A DNA stretch of 64,000 bases. Source: Bacillota bacterium (GTDB lineage: Bacteria > Bacillota > Clostridia > Ch29). The notes below the pieces were generated by a model, which saw only the letters and a list, made by a program, of their open reading frames with translations, did not search any database and was not told the origin of the DNA. Below, piece after piece: positions 30,764 through 39,480 of the stretch. The number at the start of each line of letters is the position of its first letter. Within the stretch, counting starts at the first letter, position 1. Location: contig JABVCK010000017.1 of the NCBI GenBank assembly GCA_013540605.1, forward strand, positions 1 to 64,000, in the 5' to 3' direction. A program made the position numbers and the translations under genes.

Positions 30764-31126
30764 TCATTTCAGCGGTTCAAGATTAGCAAATTCGTCCGGG
30801 ATATATATATCGAAAACCGTATCATTCCAATACCTTGCCCCGGCAAGCGTCTCGTTTACGCTGATAATCGTCGTTGTTAAAGCGGCCCGTTCAACCTCAC
30901 TTAAATCGCTTATTCTGGCTTCTTCAATTGTCCGCTTAATAGCAGAGTATTCCTGTATATGTGCCATGTTTGAGTAGTACGACACTGGCCAAAAGACTAA
31001 GGCCATGAATAAAGTTGCGCCTCCTATTACTACTGTAAAGAAACCAACATCTCCACCCCATAGCTGTTTTTGAGCAATGATGTATCCTGCGACTATTAAT
31101 AAAACCAAAGATAGAAGAATAATCAT
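30764..31126 (-). CDS. Two-helix membrane protein
   Basis: A 120-residue protein. Two transmembrane helices lie in the first 50 residues (IILLSLVLLIVAGYIIA; FFTVVIGGATLFMALVFW), then a soluble helical tail. No family recognised. It belongs to the string of small early genes. Confidence 0.55.
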   Translation of the reverse strand: MIILLSLVLLIVAGYIIAQKQLWGGDVGFFTVVIGGATLFMALVFWPVSYYSNMAHIQEYSAIKRTIEEARISDLSEVERAALTTTIISVNETLAGARYWNDTVFDIYIPDEFANLEPLK

Positions 31127-31127
31127 C

Positions 31128-31418
31128 CTAATTCACCCCCGTCATTTTTACCCTACCAGTTAAGATGTCAACATAGAGAAAAGATAACCTATATGAGCCA
31201 CGGAATCCTATTCTATTCTGAGCAATCAGTTCTACAGTAAAATGGTTCTCGTCTTTTTGAACTATTCTGGCCAGACGTTCTCGCTGTCTCCCCTTACCCT
31301 CCTTGTCTTTGGTGTAGAAATTATATTCGCAATCATATGAAATACTGATTTTTCCACCCGTGGGCGGGAGACTATCGTAAACGTCATAAAGACTGGCCGG
31401 GGCGTATATCCTCTCCAT
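31128..31418 (-). CDS. Phage protein of unknown function
   Basis: Best start ATG 31418, inside the end of the upstream zinc-ribbon gene, giving 96 residues. It is beta-rich (GGKISISYDCEYNFYTKDKE, HFTVELIAQNRIGFRG). No family recognised. Confidence 0.45.
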   Translation of the reverse strand: MERIYAPASLYDVYDSLPPTGGKISISYDCEYNFYTKDKEGKGRQRERLARIVQKDENHFTVELIAQNRIGFRGSYRLSFLYVDILTGRVKMTGVN

Positions 31419-31578
31419 TCTGTCGTTCCCCCCAAACTCCCAATATAGCCACTTCCCCAGGCCGGGGAATACTCTCAATTTTTGTTTGTTCCCAGTCGCC
31501 AGCAATACAGATCAACCTGGTCTTGCCGGCCTCTTTAACTTTAATCAGGGGCTGTCCGCATTTTGGACATTCCTTCAA
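31384..31578 (-). CDS. Zinc-ribbon small protein
   Basis: A 64-residue protein starting at TTG 31578 with AAAGGGGG upstream. It has CPKCGQ near the start and a lone later Cys (LICIAGDWE). It overlaps the next gene by 35 bases. Confidence 0.45.
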   Translation of the reverse strand: MKECPKCGQPLIKVKEAGKTRLICIAGDWEQTKIESIPRPGEVAILGVWGERQNGEDIRPGQSL

Positions 31579-31593
31579 GATTAAACGCCCCCT

Positions 31594-32094
31594 TTAAATC
31601 GGATGCGGGAGCTGTTTTCTCGCCAACCCACCAGCCGGCAAACACCCGACGAAATTTTCCATGGCCTTTTGTTTGTTTATTGCCATGAGTGCAGCCCGGC
31701 ATATTGCCAAAGGTGCTGTTTCCGCCCATACCGTGACTTGTGGTGGCTCAGTAAAAAAGCATCCGTAAGATCCATCTTGAAATAACCGCATATATAGTTC
31801 TTTGTTTTTCATTTGCTCAACTACTTCCCATGCAGCCGCTATGTCATCTGAAAACTCATACGCTGATTTCCAATCAGGTATTTCGTACTGTCTGCCTTCT
31901 TTCCTAATATCTCCCCAGTCAATATTTATTTTCCACCACCCGCTAGGTGATGTTATACTCCAGCATCCATAATTACCGCCATCCTCTTGTTCTAGCTGGG
32001 CAAATGTTTTTATGTTTACCGGCTTTTCTTCCATGATTCTGCACACCAGATCATCAATTTCCGGGCCGGCTGGCATGTCTTTAATGTCCATCAT
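31594..32094 (-). CDS. Phage ABA-sandwich domain protein
   Basis: A 166-residue protein with the pattern of the BC1872/phage ABA sandwich family. It starts DIKDMPAGPEIDDLVCRIM, has DDIAAAWEVVEQMK in the middle and APLAICRAALMA near the end. The family is common in early regions of Firmicutes phages. Function is unknown. It overlaps the upstream gene by four bases. Confidence 0.65.
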   Translation of the reverse strand: MMDIKDMPAGPEIDDLVCRIMEEKPVNIKTFAQLEQEDGGNYGCWSITSPSGWWKINIDWGDIRKEGRQYEIPDWKSAYEFSDDIAAAWEVVEQMKNKELYMRLFQDGSYGCFFTEPPQVTVWAETAPLAICRAALMAINKQKAMENFVGCLPAGGLARKQLPHPI

Positions 32095-32504
32095 TTCCGA
32101 TCCCCTTTCTGTTGTAATATCCAGAGTAAAGCTTGACCTGCGGCATCTTCAGGCGTTCTCGCCCGAAATGATTTTCTCTTAAAATCTAGTTCGTCTCCTC
32201 CTCTCACAATAATGCATTTGTAAAATCTGCCGGCCGGTAGGTGCTCCATCCTATATCCACGGCCTTCTAGTTCAATATCGGCCAGCAGTTGATCAAGGCG
32301 GGGTAGCCAGATACATTCATCGCAATGCTGCCTTACTACGCTTGGAAAGGTTGTTACTACTTCATCATCTAAGCCAAATGGCATCCAATCAAGATGGACA
32401 ACACACGGATTCCAGACTCGAAAAGTAAACCAATCCCCCTCTTTCGGTTCCTCCCACTTCATCCCAGCTTCTTTGAGTTTCTTGGCTAAATCAAGGCTGA
32501 TCAT
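32091..32504 (-). CDS. Phage ABA-sandwich-like protein
   Basis: ATG 32504 is preferred because GGATGGAG precedes it and the sequence above lies in another gene. The 137-residue protein (SLDLAKKLKEAGMKWEEP at the start; RTPEDAAGQALLWILQQ at the end) has the same helix-sheet-helix layout as its neighbour. Function unknown. Confidence 0.5.
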   Translation of the reverse strand: MISLDLAKKLKEAGMKWEEPKEGDWFTFRVWNPCVVHLDWMPFGLDDEVVTTFPSVVRQHCDECIWLPRLDQLLADIELEGRGYRMEHLPAGRFYKCIIVRGGDELDFKRKSFRARTPEDAAGQALLWILQQKGDRK

Positions 32505-32748
32505 CTGCAATCTCCATCCTTCTTTTCTTGTGTATAAATAACAACCAGTCCGGGCACTCCACAAATTCAAACTCATCAGGCTTAACCCCGAGCAATTCAC
32601 CGTTATTTGATACCACGGATATAGCCCCATTTCCGTTGGTAGTAGCATCGTAAACCCGGCCGGCATTCGCAGCGGTACCCGGCTTCGCCAAGAACAAAAA
32701 CTCTGGTCTGACTGTTTTGGTCATTACAACACGGATTTTTTCATCCAT
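32491..32748 (-). CDS. Small phage protein, SH3-like
   Basis: An 85-residue beta-rich protein (RVYDATTNGNGAISVVSNNG, then ELLGVKPDEFEFVEC), like small barrel proteins of early regions. It overlaps the next gene by 14 bases. Confidence 0.5.
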   Translation of the reverse strand: MDEKIRVVMTKTVRPEFLFLAKPGTAANAGRVYDATTNGNGAISVVSNNGELLGVKPDEFEFVECPDWLLFIHKKRRMEIADDQP

Positions 32749-32763
32749 TCCCCTATCCCCTTT

Positions 32764-33165
32764 CTAAACCTCGCTTATCTCCACTTCAACCCGCTCCTGC
32801 TCCTTGGGGCAGGAATATATATCCACCCTGCCGCCCTTGAATTGTTTATCATTCCTACATACCACCCCTTGGAGCGCATCACAGATCGATTTACCGTAAT
32901 TGTCCCAGTCTCCATCCGGCCCAGCAGTATACACATCTATTTCGATTCTCATTTTCTTTTCGCTGTATGGTACCCGCTGGCTTTTGGCCGTCCAGGCCAC
33001 ATGATCTTTGTAGTCCAAATACCGCTTTATCCGGTCATATTTTTGTTGCAGGTTTTTATTCGTTGGGTGCCTGCCGTACCGCATTAACTTAGCTTCATTC
33101 TGCGTCATTCTGACCGCTGGAATCGGGTGGCCGGGAATAATTATAATGCCCAGTATGAACTCCAT
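32764..33165 (-). CDS. rusA: RusA-type Holliday junction resolvase
   Basis: A 133-residue protein of RusA length. It has GHPIPAVRMTQNEAK near the N-terminus and the acidic active-site stretch GPDGDWDNYGKSICDALQG (PD..DN form). It resolves branched DNA during recombination-dependent replication and before packaging. Its first 71 bases overlap the end of the reductase gene, a long overlap in a different frame. Confidence 0.85.
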   Translation of the reverse strand: MEFILGIIIIPGHPIPAVRMTQNEAKLMRYGRHPTNKNLQQKYDRIKRYLDYKDHVAWTAKSQRVPYSEKKMRIEIDVYTAGPDGDWDNYGKSICDALQGVVCRNDKQFKGGRVDIYSCPKEQERVEVEISEV

Positions 33166-34129
33166 TGGATCGCTCCCCCTCTGTGAACATTGTTTCTTGT
33201 GCTGGATTCTTCCATGGTACGCCGATATATTCCAATACTTCTTTAAGTCCTAATTGGTTCATACAGTAGGACCATTGTTTGGGATGGGTGAGTTCCATTC
33301 GTTGAAATCGATTCGGATCTCCTTCGAGATGAACGCCGAACATGCAAAACATACAGCCTGTACGAGTTGCGCCCATATCATAGATTGATGAGTACTTAAC
33401 ATCAAACCGTCTGACATAATCCCAAACATCTTGTTCAGTCCAAAACATCATCGGTCTTGATTGAGGCCGTTTTACCTCATAGGCATTGCAGCCATGTTCT
33501 AGTAACCCTTTCCGCCTTTGCCACCCTTCGTCTGCCATCAGTCCAAGGTATGGGTGTTTGCCACTTCCCTTCTCGTACTTCTTAACTGGTCTTTTTTTCA
33601 TCACCTCACAACATTTATGAGATATTTTGAACCGCGCATGAGCAAGGTACTGCCATCTGTTGCTTATTGCTCCTTGTATAAATCCATTATCAAGCACCTT
33701 GCCTTTAAGCCTTTTCTGCCGTAACGCTTCGCTTTTAGTTCGTCTCAACTCATGCAAATACTTGGATTGTTCTTTACTGATCACTGGATACCCATACTTC
33801 TCAATCACCTTATGAAACGGCATCTTCGGCCTCAACCACTCCACATTTTCAACCGTTTTCACAAACTGCCGAATCTCTGGATATTCCAGCCCAGTATCCA
33901 CAAATACCGCCGGAACATCCGGGTATATTGACCGCACTAGGTGAAGCAGTACCGTAGAATCTTTGCCGCCGCTGAAACTGACGTACACTTGACCATCCCA
34001 GTGCTCGTACCACTCCCGGATACGTTGCAGGGACATTTCAATCTTTCGTTCCAATGGTTGGGCCTGTTGCATTTTAAGTACCTTTGCCCGTAGTTCAGGA
34101 CTTACATCAGTTATACAAAGGTCTTTCAT
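33095..34129 (-). CDS. PAPS reductase / PP-loop superfamily enzyme
   Basis: ATG 34129 gives a 344-residue protein. The PP-loop SGGKDSTVLLHL binds the adenylate phosphate, and VDTGLEYPEIRQF follows as in PAPS reductase and DndC-like proteins. A late Cys pair (TGCMFCMFGVH) could bind a cluster or metal. Phage members are widespread. Proposed roles include sulfur metabolism or interaction with phosphorothioate-type DNA modification, but the substrate is not shown here. Confidence 0.8.
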   Translation of the reverse strand: MKDLCITDVSPELRAKVLKMQQAQPLERKIEMSLQRIREWYEHWDGQVYVSFSGGKDSTVLLHLVRSIYPDVPAVFVDTGLEYPEIRQFVKTVENVEWLRPKMPFHKVIEKYGYPVISKEQSKYLHELRRTKSEALRQKRLKGKVLDNGFIQGAISNRWQYLAHARFKISHKCCEVMKKRPVKKYEKGSGKHPYLGLMADEGWQRRKGLLEHGCNAYEVKRPQSRPMMFWTEQDVWDYVRRFDVKYSSIYDMGATRTGCMFCMFGVHLEGDPNRFQRMELTHPKQWSYCMNQLGLKEVLEYIGVPWKNPAQETMFTEGERSNGVHTGHYNYSRPPDSSGQNDAE

Positions 34130-34133
34130 TGTA

Positions 34134-34406
34134 TCAATCCTTGCTCCACATATCATCCAAAATCTCCCGGATAGCGACCTCGCTGTTGATTATGTCCGTC
34201 AGTTGTAGTTCAATCGTGTTCATCCTGGCATTAACCTGATTGATCCGTTCTACGCCGGCGCTGGCCTCTACTGCGGTTAGGCGGGTGTCCAACTCCATCA
34301 AATCTAAGGCCATCCACGTCATACCCAGCATTACAAAAAACATCCAGGCAAGCATAAGATGCACAACCAGTGGCGTGTCTTTAATGTTTTGGATTATTTG
34401 CTTCAT
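34134..34406 (-). CDS. Single-span membrane protein with coiled coil
   Basis: A 90-residue protein. One transmembrane helix (VVHLMLAWMFFVMLGMTW) is followed by a helical coiled-coil tail (LTAVEASAGVERINQVNARM). Four-base overlap with the upstream gene. Function unknown. Confidence 0.55.
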   Translation of the reverse strand: MKQIIQNIKDTPLVVHLMLAWMFFVMLGMTWMALDLMELDTRLTAVEASAGVERINQVNARMNTIELQLTDIINSEVAIREILDDMWSKD

Positions 34407-34672
34407 TGGTCTTCCTCCTTGGTTTCCGCCTCAACAATTTTCACCCCAGCAAGGATATGGGCATAATCAGCGGCTTTCTTCAAGTCCTCAATATTTTGCG
34501 TCCACTTAAATCGCACCGCATACTTAACAATATTGCCAATACAAAAATCCTCTGTCATACCTTTAGCGATAATTAGGTCAAACGGTTCTAACCCACCGTC
34601 TTTATAATGTTGTGACCCTTCTGTTTGGCAGACTTCGATTCCGCGTTCCCTATATTCATAAAGATTTTTCAT
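34403..34672 (-). CDS. DUF3310-type phage protein
   Basis: ATG 34672 overlaps the upstream stop and follows GGAGGG. The 89-residue protein has the DUF3310 pattern: SQHYKDGGLEPFDLIIAKG, then FCIGNIVKYAVRF and EDLKKAADYAHIL. These are nucleotide-kinase-associated small proteins of unknown function, common in phages. Confidence 0.75.
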   Translation of the reverse strand: MKNLYEYRERGIEVCQTEGSQHYKDGGLEPFDLIIAKGMTEDFCIGNIVKYAVRFKWTQNIEDLKKAADYAHILAGVKIVEAETKEEDQ

Positions 34673-34923
34673 ATCCCGTACCCTCCAATCACTTCCCACA
34701 TTTTCCGTTTTTCGGAGTGCCATTGGTCTGAAGTAAGCTTTGATTTTACAGGCTTGGGCGGATTAGCAAACACGCCAAACCCAGGGCCATTCGCCGCTAA
34801 CCCTAATTTTTTGCGGCGGTGCCAGATTGTTGTTTCATGTACGCTCAATGCCGTCCCAATAGCCTTATCAGACATCCCCTTGTGATATAATGGCAGCCAT
34901 TGCTCATCACTGATTTTTGGCAT
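34669..34923 (-). CDS. Small helix-turn-helix protein
   Basis: An 84-residue protein with one HTH (GMSDKAIGTALSVHETTIWH) and a basic linker, similar to the DNA-binding repeats of homing-type genes. Overlaps both neighbours. Confidence 0.6.
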   Translation of the reverse strand: MPKISDEQWLPLYHKGMSDKAIGTALSVHETTIWHRRKKLGLAANGPGFGVFANPPKPVKSKLTSDQWHSEKRKMWEVIGGYGI

Positions 34924-35041
34924 TGGCCTCCCTCCGTTCCAGTTCCTTTAAGGCTTCAAGTAATCGCTTACACCGGGCGATCTCCCGCTTTATTATCAAT
35001 TCCTCTTTCATCGGCTTTAAAATATCGCTGATATGTTGCAT
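34907..35041 (-). CDS. 44-residue helical protein
   Basis: AAAGGAG precedes ATG 35041. The product is a charged helix (MKEELIIKREIARCKRLLEA), probably a coiled coil. It overlaps the HTH gene by 17 bases and is two bases from the helicase stop. Confidence 0.5.
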   Translation of the reverse strand: MQHISDILKPMKEELIIKREIARCKRLLEALKELERREANAKNQ

Positions 35042-35043
35042 TA

Positions 35044-36396
35044 TTACCACTCCTTTGGCAAGTTTTCAGGGGGGACCTCTCTCCCCAATTGGTCACTAGT
35101 TAAGTCGGCGAACCGCATTTGCTCCTTGCGAAAACTGCACTCAAAATTTCCAACCGGTCCCATCTTCTGCTTAGCTATGATTATTTCGGCGATTCCCTTT
35201 TTGTCGGTGTTCGGGAAGTAATATTCTTCCCGGTAGATAAACATAACAATGTCGGCATCTTGCTCTAAGGCTCCTGATTCGCGCAAGTGGCTCAGGGTCG
35301 GTTTTTTGTCCGATGTCGCCTCTACTGACCGATTAAGCTGGGATAACGCCAGTACTGGGATATACAACTCTTTAGCCAATAGCTTCAGTCCTCGGGATAT
35401 CTCTGCTACTTCCTGCTCCCTCTGGCCACCCGACTTGCTACCAGACATCAGTTGTAAGTAATCAACCACCACCAGTGCCAAACCAACCTTCCGATTCATC
35501 CTCCGACACCTACTTCGCAATTCCTGGATAGTCAGGCCCGGCGTATCGTCAATATACAGCGGAATCCCCATCAGTCTTGCTCTGGCATCCGATATGCGCT
35601 GCCGTTCGTTCTGGCTCAGCCGGCCGGTCCGTACCCGGAAACTGTCTATCATTGCCTCGCTAATTAAGATTTGATCAATACATCTTTCCTTGGCATCCTC
35701 CAGGCTAAACAGCGCCACGGGTAGTCCCGTCTTGGCCGTATCTTTGGCTATCTGTCGGGCTAGACTGGATTTACCCATGCTCGGTCTAGCGGCTAGAATA
35801 ATAGACTGCCCAGGCTGCATCCCACTGGTAGCAATATCTACTCTGTTTATCCCCATTGGCAGTCCCGTAACTCCGTTCGATTCGCCGCGGCTAAATATAT
35901 CATCGACCCGCTGATCAACCAGATCGTCAATCTGGAGAAAGTCTGTTTTGACCGTGCCATCTACTACGGCCGCTATATCTCGCTCTGTCTCGGCTAGTAC
36001 ATCTTCGATGGGCTTATCATCGGCCTGGGCATTGACCAACTGCTTTTGTAAGACTCCAATCGCGTTGCGCCTAACTGCTTTGCTTTTGACCTCCTGGGCA
36101 TATTCAGACACCGCAGAAGACGAAGGAACCATGTCCGGCAAAAAAGTGATGTACTCGATGCCGCCGACTTTTTTAAGCGTATCGGACTTCCTAAGTTCTT
36201 CGTGTAGAATAACTATATCTACAGGCTTACCTTGAATATGAAGGGCCACAATTGCCTTAAAGATTGTTTGGTGCCTGAACATGTAAAAGTCTTCAGGCTT
36301 TAAAATTTCTATGGCTGTGTCCCTGGCCTCTTCATCCAGAAGCATAGCTCCTAGCGTAGCCTGTTCTGCCTGTTCGCTATATGGTGGTTGCGCCAT
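35044..36396 (-). CDS. dnaB: Replicative DNA helicase (DnaB)
   Basis: A 450-residue protein of normal DnaB length. The N-terminal helical domain starts YSEQAEQATLGAMLLDEE. The RecA-like ATPase has Walker A (ARPSMGKSSLARQ), Walker B region (LALVVVDYLQLM) and ALSQLNRSVEA. It should form the hexameric helicase loaded by the adjacent replication protein. It overlaps that gene by one base. Confidence 0.95.
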   Translation of the reverse strand: MAQPPYSEQAEQATLGAMLLDEEARDTAIEILKPEDFYMFRHQTIFKAIVALHIQGKPVDIVILHEELRKSDTLKKVGGIEYITFLPDMVPSSSAVSEYAQEVKSKAVRRNAIGVLQKQLVNAQADDKPIEDVLAETERDIAAVVDGTVKTDFLQIDDLVDQRVDDIFSRGESNGVTGLPMGINRVDIATSGMQPGQSIILAARPSMGKSSLARQIAKDTAKTGLPVALFSLEDAKERCIDQILISEAMIDSFRVRTGRLSQNERQRISDARARLMGIPLYIDDTPGLTIQELRSRCRRMNRKVGLALVVVDYLQLMSGSKSGGQREQEVAEISRGLKLLAKELYIPVLALSQLNRSVEATSDKKPTLSHLRESGALEQDADIVMFIYREEYYFPNTDKKGIAEIIIAKQKMGPVGNFECSFRKEQMRFADLTSDQLGREVPPENLPKEW

Positions 36397-37244
36397 CAGC
36401 CATCATCCTGTTCTTTGAGAAATTCATCAACGTATCGGCCCGCATCATTTGGGGCACGTGAAGGAGGTTGAAAATTAATAATATCCCAAGGAGACGGTTC
36501 TTTGTTTCCCATAAATTTTTCAATGTTATCTAGGATTTCTAATTCTGTCTTAAAGCCAGAGACAATAGCCTCCTTGAATTTTTCTCTTGCCTTGACGGTT
36601 CCACCAATCCCAAAATGCTTACATTGATTTGGAAATTTTTTATTATATGCCCGTACAATTCCGTCAAGCGCACTATCTATATTTATATCTGTCTCTGTCT
36701 CTGTCTCTGTCTCTGTCTCTGGGGGCGTCACATCACCGTTTCTGTGACGTTTCTGTGACGTCACATCATTTATATCTGTCTCTGTCTCTGTCTCTGTCTC
36801 TGTCTCTGGGGGCGTCACATCACCGTTTCTGTGACGTTTCTGTGACGTCACATCATCTTGTTTTTTTCTTGATCTATATTGCTTTGTGCGCTCTTTACTT
36901 GTATCACTGTCGTAATTGCGCTTATCCCAATTTGTAACAACAAGTACCCCTTCTTCTTCGTGAAGCATGAGTAATTCTGTTTTAAATTTTTCTATCGCAG
37001 CGTTAACATCTTTAATCGGAGCATTAGCTTCGTCGGCAATATCATTTAAAGTAGCCGGTACTTGTTCGGATAAAAACAGTTTTCCTTGGACTGGACTTTC
37101 CTTAGCTATACAAAGAATTGCTATCCATATCCAACGGAACGAAATCGGAATTCTTCTGAGTTTCAGATCTCTAGTGATTTCCGTATAACATCTAAACCAT
37201 ATCTTATTAGCCGTACTACACCACCCCTTTGTACTGCTCCCCAT
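36396..37244 (-). CDS. Replication initiation (DnaD-like) protein, start created by duplication
   Basis: A 282-residue protein. The winged-helix N-terminus is typical of phage DnaD-like initiators (RIPISFRWIWIAILCIAKES; SEQVPATLNDIADEANAP). The linker is low complexity (TETETETETET), and the C-terminal DnaD-type helical tail is YNKKFPNQCKHFG to WDIINF. It would recruit DnaB to the origin. ATG 37244 exists only because a tandem copy joined the upstream sequence. In the undisturbed copy the same position has ACG after AAGGGGTGG. A 29-residue block is itself doubled within the linker. Confidence 0.7.
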   Translation of the reverse strand: MGSSTKGWCSTANKIWFRCYTEITRDLKLRRIPISFRWIWIAILCIAKESPVQGKLFLSEQVPATLNDIADEANAPIKDVNAAIEKFKTELLMLHEEEGVLVVTNWDKRNYDSDTSKERTKQYRSRKKQDDVTSQKRHRNGDVTPPETETETETETDINDVTSQKRHRNGDVTPPETETETETETDINIDSALDGIVRAYNKKFPNQCKHFGIGGTVKAREKFKEAIVSGFKTELEILDNIEKFMGNKEPSPWDIINFQPPSRAPNDAGRYVDEFLKEQDDG

Positions 37245-37753
37245 ATGCCCGTACAATTCCGTCAAGCGCACTATCTATATTTATATCTGTCTCTGTCTCT
37301 GTCTCTGTCTCTGTCTCTGGGGGCGTCACATCACCGTTTCTGTGACGTTTCTGTGACGTCACATCATCTTGTTTTTTTCTTGATCTATATTGCTTTGTGC
37401 GCTCTTTACTTGTATCACTGTCGTAATTGCGCTTATCCCAATTTGTAACAACAAGTACCCCTTCTTCTTCGTGAAGCATGAGTAATTCTGTTTTAAATTT
37501 TTCTATCGCAGCGTTAACATCTTTAATCGGAGCATTAGCTTCGTCGGCAATATCATTTAAAGTAGCCGGTACTTGTTCGGATAAAAACAGTTTTCCTTGG
37601 ACTGGACTTTCCTTAGCTATACAAAGAATTGCTATCCATATCCAACGGAACGAAATCGGAATTCTTCTGAGTTTCAGATCTCTAGTGATTTCCGTATAAC
37701 ATCTAAACCATATCTTATTAGCCGTACTACACCACCCCTTTGTACTGCTCCCC
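36645..37753. repeat. Tandem duplication of the replication gene's 5' part
   Basis: Unit 36645-37242 (598 bp) is repeated at 37243-37753 (511 bp). The 87-bp difference is an extra in-frame block in the first unit. Both carry a CTGTCT hexanucleotide array. Confidence 0.9.
37216..37725 (-). pseudogene. Truncated second copy of the replication protein gene
   Basis: The upstream copy encodes the same N-terminal domain and linker and then runs into GEQYKGVV and a stop, losing the C-terminal domain. No ATG, GTG or TTG starts it. The expected start position is ACG 37725 after AAGGGGTGG. An internal ATG at 37479 could make only a fragment. Confidence 0.7.
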
Positions 37754-37908
37754 TTGGAATTTATTAAGTTCCCCGGAGGCGCTAGGTGCGCCCCCAGGGT
37801 TATCCAGTTTACCGAAGCAATTTCTTCTCTCCAAGTTCTCTACACATCCCGCCGCTTAATTTTGGAAATGATCCCGGTAAAGCTCCACAATTTATTAGCC
37901 CCCTCCCC

Positions 37909-38364
37909 CTAGTCCTTTATAAAAACAAGCCAATGCGTCTTGCTTCTGCGATTCCCGAATAACGGTTCCTTATTAAGTACCTTAAGAAGTTCCTTTAGTT
38001 TTACTTGTTCCTCGTTCCACTTAAAAATAAGTGTCCCATTAGGCTTTAAAACTCTCATACATTCCCTGAAACCTTGTGAAATATCTTGTTTCCAGTTTGA
38101 AGAAAGTAGCCCGTATTTCTTGCTCAGCCAGGAGTTTTTGCCAGCGGATATCAAATGGGGGGGGTCGAATATCACTAAGTAAAATGAATTATCCTCAAAG
38201 GGCATGTTCCGAAAATCGGCAACCACATCAGGGTTTACATTCAATGTTCTGCCGTCGCACAAAATATCTGTCAATTGCCTATTATCCATGTATAAAACGT
38301 CTTTGTTTTCTGGGTTAAACCATATCATTCTACTCCCTGCTGTAGCATCTAAAATACGTTGCAT
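37909..38364 (-). CDS. SAM-dependent methyltransferase, DNA-type
   Basis: A 151-residue protein with a DPPH motif (LVIFDPPHLISAGKNSW), as in adenine/cytosine-N4 methylases, and a degenerate motif I (LDATAGSRMIW). ECMRVLKPNGTLIFKW is a typical class I strand-helix. It is very short and has no target-recognition domain. It is probably a phage DNA or RNA methylase of narrow specificity, or an inactive relative. Confidence 0.7.
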   Translation of the reverse strand: MQRILDATAGSRMIWFNPENKDVLYMDNRQLTDILCDGRTLNVNPDVVADFRNMPFEDNSFYLVIFDPPHLISAGKNSWLSKKYGLLSSNWKQDISQGFRECMRVLKPNGTLIFKWNEEQVKLKELLKVLNKEPLFGNRRSKTHWLVFIKD

Positions 38365-39011
38365 CAGCCGTCACCTCCCAAGACCTCGTATAAGGCGCGT
38401 GCCACTTCTCCCCATTCGCCGGCGGCCATAGTCTCACCGGAATCTACTAGCCGCTTATAATGGCCAGCAATGGTTGGATATGCCTTGTTTATTGCCTCCC
38501 GATATCGCTGTACCTCTGCTTCTGCGGCTTCGCGTTTGCTGATTAACTCAAATACAGGGTGCTGTTCGTACTCATTTAGTTTTAAATTCATTTCTCCGAT
38601 GATAAATCGTGAATGTTCGTTTTCTATGTTGAGTTCAGCACATTTGTCGCGTTCGTCATGGTATCTTTTTTGCCAGTAATTTATTTGGTCCTCAGCGACT
38701 GAAATCTTATTGCGGAGAAGGGTTTTGTCTTTTTCAAGAAGATCATCAATTGTGCGGTCCTGTTCAAACTCCTGAGCCCGTTTAATCCAGTACGGCAGAG
38801 CTTCACGGGACATGGCGATAAACTCAGCATCCTTCCCATGCAGGATCATATCGGCAACAATCTTATCCTTGTTCGCGGCATGCTCACTTTTGACAAGATA
38901 AAATGTCGCTGAAGGGCCGCTATTGTCGTGGCTGTCTATTTTGTCAATGTACCAGGGGCCTTCGGTGGTCAGTTCGCACAGTCCCAGATCATGCTTCGCA
39001 TCTCTTTCCAT
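38364..39011 (-). CDS. Ead/Ea22-like helical protein
   Basis: A 215-residue protein. A small N-terminal alpha/beta part (PSATFYLVKSEHAANKDKIV, then ILHGKDAEFIAMSREALP) is followed by a long coiled coil. This layout is common in early phage proteins that carry information-poor helices. One-base overlap with both neighbours. Function unknown. Confidence 0.5.
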   Translation of the reverse strand: MERDAKHDLGLCELTTEGPWYIDKIDSHDNSGPSATFYLVKSEHAANKDKIVADMILHGKDAEFIAMSREALPYWIKRAQEFEQDRTIDDLLEKDKTLLRNKISVAEDQINYWQKRYHDERDKCAELNIENEHSRFIIGEMNLKLNEYEQHPVFELISKREAAEAEVQRYREAINKAYPTIAGHYKRLVDSGETMAAGEWGEVARALYEVLGGDG

Positions 39012-39241
39012 TACCCCGCCAGCCTCCCCGTTTCCTTCAGATGGCCCCAGTCATTGATGCTTACTTGGGTATTCTTATGCTGGATACCCTGCTTCTGGCT
39101 AATTTCGCCCTCTTTGCGGCTTTTCCAACCGTTGTCCTTTTTGTAATCAACGGCATCGTCGAAGGTTTCAAAGAATTCACTCGATGAACAGCAAAAGTCG
39201 CAATATAGGAGATACTTGCTCTTTTCCCGCTCGATTGTCAT
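39011..39241 (-). CDS. Small phage protein with Cys pair
   Basis: ATG 39241 with GGGAGCG upstream; 76 residues. KYLLYCDFCCSSSEFFETFD and the basic middle suggest a zinc-knuckle-like protein. Unknown function. Confidence 0.5.
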   Translation of the reverse strand: MTIEREKSKYLLYCDFCCSSSEFFETFDDAVDYKKDNGWKSRKEGEISQKQGIQHKNTQVSINDWGHLKETGRLAG

Positions 39242-39278
39242 TGGATGCGCTCCCTTCATCCCATTGTTATGTTCAAGG

Positions 39279-39473
39279 TTAATCAAGAAATTTTTCCATC
39301 ACCGCTGCCACAACGAAAGTTACGATTAGTACCACAGGCAAAACAAAGAGCGGACTTAGCACCCAGAACCAGGACCATGTAATATATCCGGTCAGTTTCA
39401 GGACGATAAAAACTATGGTTAACATCCCAAAAAATCCGATGCCGCCAGAAGATGAATCACCAGACACGCCCAT
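39279..39473 (-). CDS. Small two-helix membrane protein
   Basis: Start ATG 39473 or GTG 39467 after AAAGGAG. It has about 64 residues with two transmembrane helices (GMLTIVFIVLKLTGYI; WVLSPLFVLPVVLIVTFVV). Function unknown. Confidence 0.5.
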   Translation of the reverse strand: MGVSGDSSSGGIGFFGMLTIVFIVLKLTGYITWSWFWVLSPLFVLPVVLIVTFVVAAVMEKFLD

Positions 39474-39480
39474 TCTCCTT

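Noticed and set aside
38470-38679. Additional plus-strand genes in the early region
   Set aside because: All are opposite well-supported minus-strand genes and lack start signals.
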